NCBI GenBank assembly: GCA_023301785.1
Contig: JALZUF010000115.1
Span: 1 to 8,166, forward strand
Length of the DNA: 8,166 nt
DNA from: Alphaproteobacteria bacterium
GTDB lineage: Bacteria; Pseudomonadota; Alphaproteobacteria; Micavibrionales; Micavibrionaceae
Reading direction: 5' to 3'
The notes under the pieces were generated by a model. It was given only the letters and a program-made list of their open reading frames with translations, was not told where the DNA came from and did no database searches. Below are positions 6,454 through 8,166 of this stretch, one piece after another. A program made the translations under genes and the position numbers. The stretch's first letter is position 1. The number at the start of each line of letters is the position of its first letter.

Positions 6454-7944
6454 TTAGTTTTTATTGCGTTTTGCCAAACTGACCGCGTTTTCAGCAGCTT
6501 GGATTACGGCGCGTGCTTTGTTACAGCTCTCTTGATATTCAAATTCAGCGTCACTGTCGGCGACGACACCGCCGCCAGCTTGCACATAAACTTTACCATC
6601 TTTGACTAAGGCCGTACGAAGCGCGATACAGGTATCAACATCGCCATTACCATCTAAATATCCAACACAACCCGAATAGGTTGAACGGCGGGATGGTTCA
6701 AGTTCATCAATAATTTCCATCGCGCGAATTTTTGGCGCGCCGCTGACTGTGCCATGTGGAAACCCTGCAAAAAGAGCATCCAAAGAATCAACATCGTCAT
6801 TTAGGTCACCTTCAACGTTTGAGACGATATGCATGACATGTGAATATTTCTCGATAAAGAAACTATCCGTTACTTCAACACTGCCTGTTTTGGCGACTTT
6901 GCCAATATCATTACGCCCCAAATCAACGAGCATAAGATGTTCTGCGCGCTCTTTTGGATCGGCGAGCAATTCTTCCATCAATGCTTTATCTTCTTCTGCA
7001 TTTGCACCACGTTTACGCGTTCCTGCAATTGGGCGAACGGTCATGCGGCGGTCACGCACACGCACCAATACTTCCGGACTAGAACCCACAAGAGAGAAGC
7101 CATCAAAATTAATATAAAATAGGAAAGGCGATGGATTTAAACGTCGTAAGCTTCTATATAAATCAAATGATGGCAGATCAAAATCAACAGCGAAGCGCTG
7201 CGATAGAACCGCCTGAAAAATATCCCCCGCCATAATGTAATCTTTTGCTTTATGAACCATATCGTGAAAAGACTCGCGGCTCATGTTGCTTTCAGGCTCA
7301 AGCGGAGCATTTAATTTGGTTTCATGATGCAACATCGTGACATCAATAGGATTCATAAGATCGTTGTAAACTTTTGCTAAACGGCTTTTGGCTTGGTCAT
7401 AAATATCTTTTGCATCGCCATTTTTATCGCGGACTGGCGTTACCAAACACATCATGTTCTTAACGTTATCAAACAGCACCATAACAGTTGGGCGCATCAT
7501 GACACTTTCGGGGACATTCATTTCATCAGGATTAGTGTCTGGAATATCCTCAATCAAGCGAATGCAATCATAACCCATATAACCAAAGAACCCAGAAGGG
7601 GCCATAGGTGGCATCGTTTCATCAACGATATCAATCTTACACGCATCCACTTGTTTGCGTAAGGAAGCTATCGGAGCTTCATTTTGTTTTTCATCATTCA
7701 GCGTGACTTCGTCATTTTGGTATTTCCAAATCACGTCTGGATTAAGACCAATCGCAGAATAGCGCCCAAGAACTGCGCCACCTTCAACAGACTCAAGAAG
7801 GAGGCTGTATGGTTTATCTTTCGAAAGCTTTAAGAACGCAGAGACAGGTGTTTCTAAATCCGCAGGAATCCATTCCCAAACAAGCTGGGTTTTCTGTGCA
7901 TCGAAATGCTTTTTAAAATCACCAAAGGAAGGAAGAACGCTCAT
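6454..7944 (-). CDS. trpE: Anthranilate synthase component I
   Basis: TrpE makes anthranilate from chorismate, using ammonia from TrpG; it is the committed and normally feedback-inhibited step. The protein is 496 residues, a complete stand-alone component I. The tryptophan-binding LLES motif is at 49-52 and NPSPFLFY at 270-277, so feedback inhibition is likely retained. The chorismate-binding domain holds GSSPE (287-291), RPIAGTRKRG (304-313), EHLMLVDLGRNDIG (335-348), HGTVSGAPKIRAME (397-410) and QAGGGVVADS (455-464) with E469 and E472 in the metal-binding region. The ATG directly follows the TAA of the upstream isomerase gene (TAAATG) with no Shine-Dalgarno sequence, so translational coupling is likely and there is no room for a leader-peptide attenuator. 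PabB is the main alternative, but the LLES motif, the length and the trp neighbours favour TrpE. Confidence 0.96.
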   Translation of the reverse strand: MSVLPSFGDFKKHFDAQKTQLVWEWIPADLETPVSAFLKLSKDKPYSLLLESVEGGAVLGRYSAIGLNPDVIWKYQNDEVTLNDEKQNEAPIASLRKQVDACKIDIVDETMPPMAPSGFFGYMGYDCIRLIEDIPDTNPDEMNVPESVMMRPTVMVLFDNVKNMMCLVTPVRDKNGDAKDIYDQAKSRLAKVYNDLMNPIDVTMLHHETKLNAPLEPESNMSRESFHDMVHKAKDYIMAGDIFQAVLSQRFAVDFDLPSFDLYRSLRRLNPSPFLFYINFDGFSLVGSSPEVLVRVRDRRMTVRPIAGTRKRGANAEEDKALMEELLADPKERAEHLMLVDLGRNDIGKVAKTGSVEVTDSFFIEKYSHVMHIVSNVEGDLNDDVDSLDALFAGFPHGTVSGAPKIRAMEIIDELEPSRRSTYSGCVGYLDGNGDVDTCIALRTALVKDGKVYVQAGGGVVADSDAEFEYQESCNKARAVIQAAENAVSLAKRNKN

Positions 7945-8166
7945 TTAATTTTGATCAGTTGATCCATAAACTTGTTTCAAAACACGCTCATTAATCTGCA
8001 CATCATATTTCATGCTGAGATTATTAATATATTGCGAGATTTTTTCTTGCGGTAAGACTTGCTTTGTTTGATCAATGATCGCCTTGATATCTTTATCTGA
8101 CGTATCACCTAGTTTAGGAAGATCAACGTCTGTTACTTCGGCAATGACATAGGCTTGATTAACATC
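7945..8166 (-). CDS. PpiD/SurA-like peptidyl-prolyl isomerase, C-terminal end (5' part beyond window)
   Basis: Reading the minus strand from the right edge gives 73 residues and a TAA, starting DVNQAYVIAEVTDVDLPKLG and ending in a helical stretch with QYINNLSMKYDVQINERVL, then KQVYG. This is the C-terminal pattern of the membrane-anchored, periplasmic PpiD/SurA-type folding factors: a last beta strand (AYVIAEV) and a terminal helix with a K-Y-x-V-x-I-N pattern. A gene of this family commonly precedes trpE in alphaproteobacteria, which supports the call. The parvulin domain itself lies outside the window, so activity cannot be judged. Its stop codon abuts the trpE start with no gap, suggesting one transcript. 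Confidence 0.72.
   Translation of the reverse strand, partial: DVNQAYVIAEVTDVDLPKLGDTSDKDIKAIIDQTKQVLPQEKISQYINNLSMKYDVQINERVLKQVYGSTDQN

Noticed and set aside
6749..7117. Open frame of 122 codons on the plus strand, antisense to trpE
   Set aside because: It mirrors conserved trpE codons, is rich in Ser, Arg and Thr as shadows often are, and has no recognisable domain.
7949..7965. Repeated TTGATC words near the isomerase stop codon as an operator
   Set aside because: They lie within the isomerase coding sequence, the repeat is short and imperfect, and no regulator is known to fit.

Overview
The window looks like a chromosomal segment of an alphaproteobacterium of moderate to low GC (a sample line counts to about 43%). 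Three things point there. The gene order PpiD-type isomerase / trpE / trpG / trpD / trpC / lexA / comEC is a conserved alphaproteobacterial neighbourhood. LexA is of the alphaproteobacterial type, and its promoter region carries GTTC-N7-GTTC operators. The ComEC C-terminus has the Cys-containing form seen in this class. trpE and trpG are separate genes, unlike the fused trpE(G) of many Rhizobiales. I cannot name a genus.

Layout from left to right. The 3' part of comEC (+, cut by the left edge) converges on lexA (-) with a 3-base gap. Upstream of lexA lies a short regulatory region with three GTTC half-sites in tandem, the last of which runs into the 3' end of trpC. Then come trpC, trpD and trpG (all -), tightly packed: trpD and trpC overlap by 4 bases, and trpG and trpD are 7 bases apart. 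A 59-base divergent promoter region separates trpG from a rightward pair: a divergent polysaccharide deacetylase family protein and an unrecognised 251-residue protein. This pair converges on trpE (-). The stop codon of a PpiD/SurA-like isomerase (-, cut by the right edge) directly abuts the trpE start.

TrpE and TrpG form anthranilate synthase, TrpD adds the phosphoribosyl group, and TrpC closes the indole-glycerol phosphate ring. trpF, trpB and trpA are not in the window. The trp cluster is split: two genes in opposite orientation lie between trpE and trpGDC, so trpGDC needs its own promoter. A good candidate is visible, placed so close to the trpG ATG that the transcript would be essentially leaderless. 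LexA is probably autoregulated through the tandem SOS boxes.

The part least explained by known families is the 251-residue protein. It has an HxD motif and a distal His/Arg-rich segment that resemble the metal site of a double-stranded beta-helix (2-oxoglutarate/Fe(II)-like) enzyme. I see no mobile element, CRISPR array, tRNA or rRNA. The longest stretch without a gene is 88 bases.
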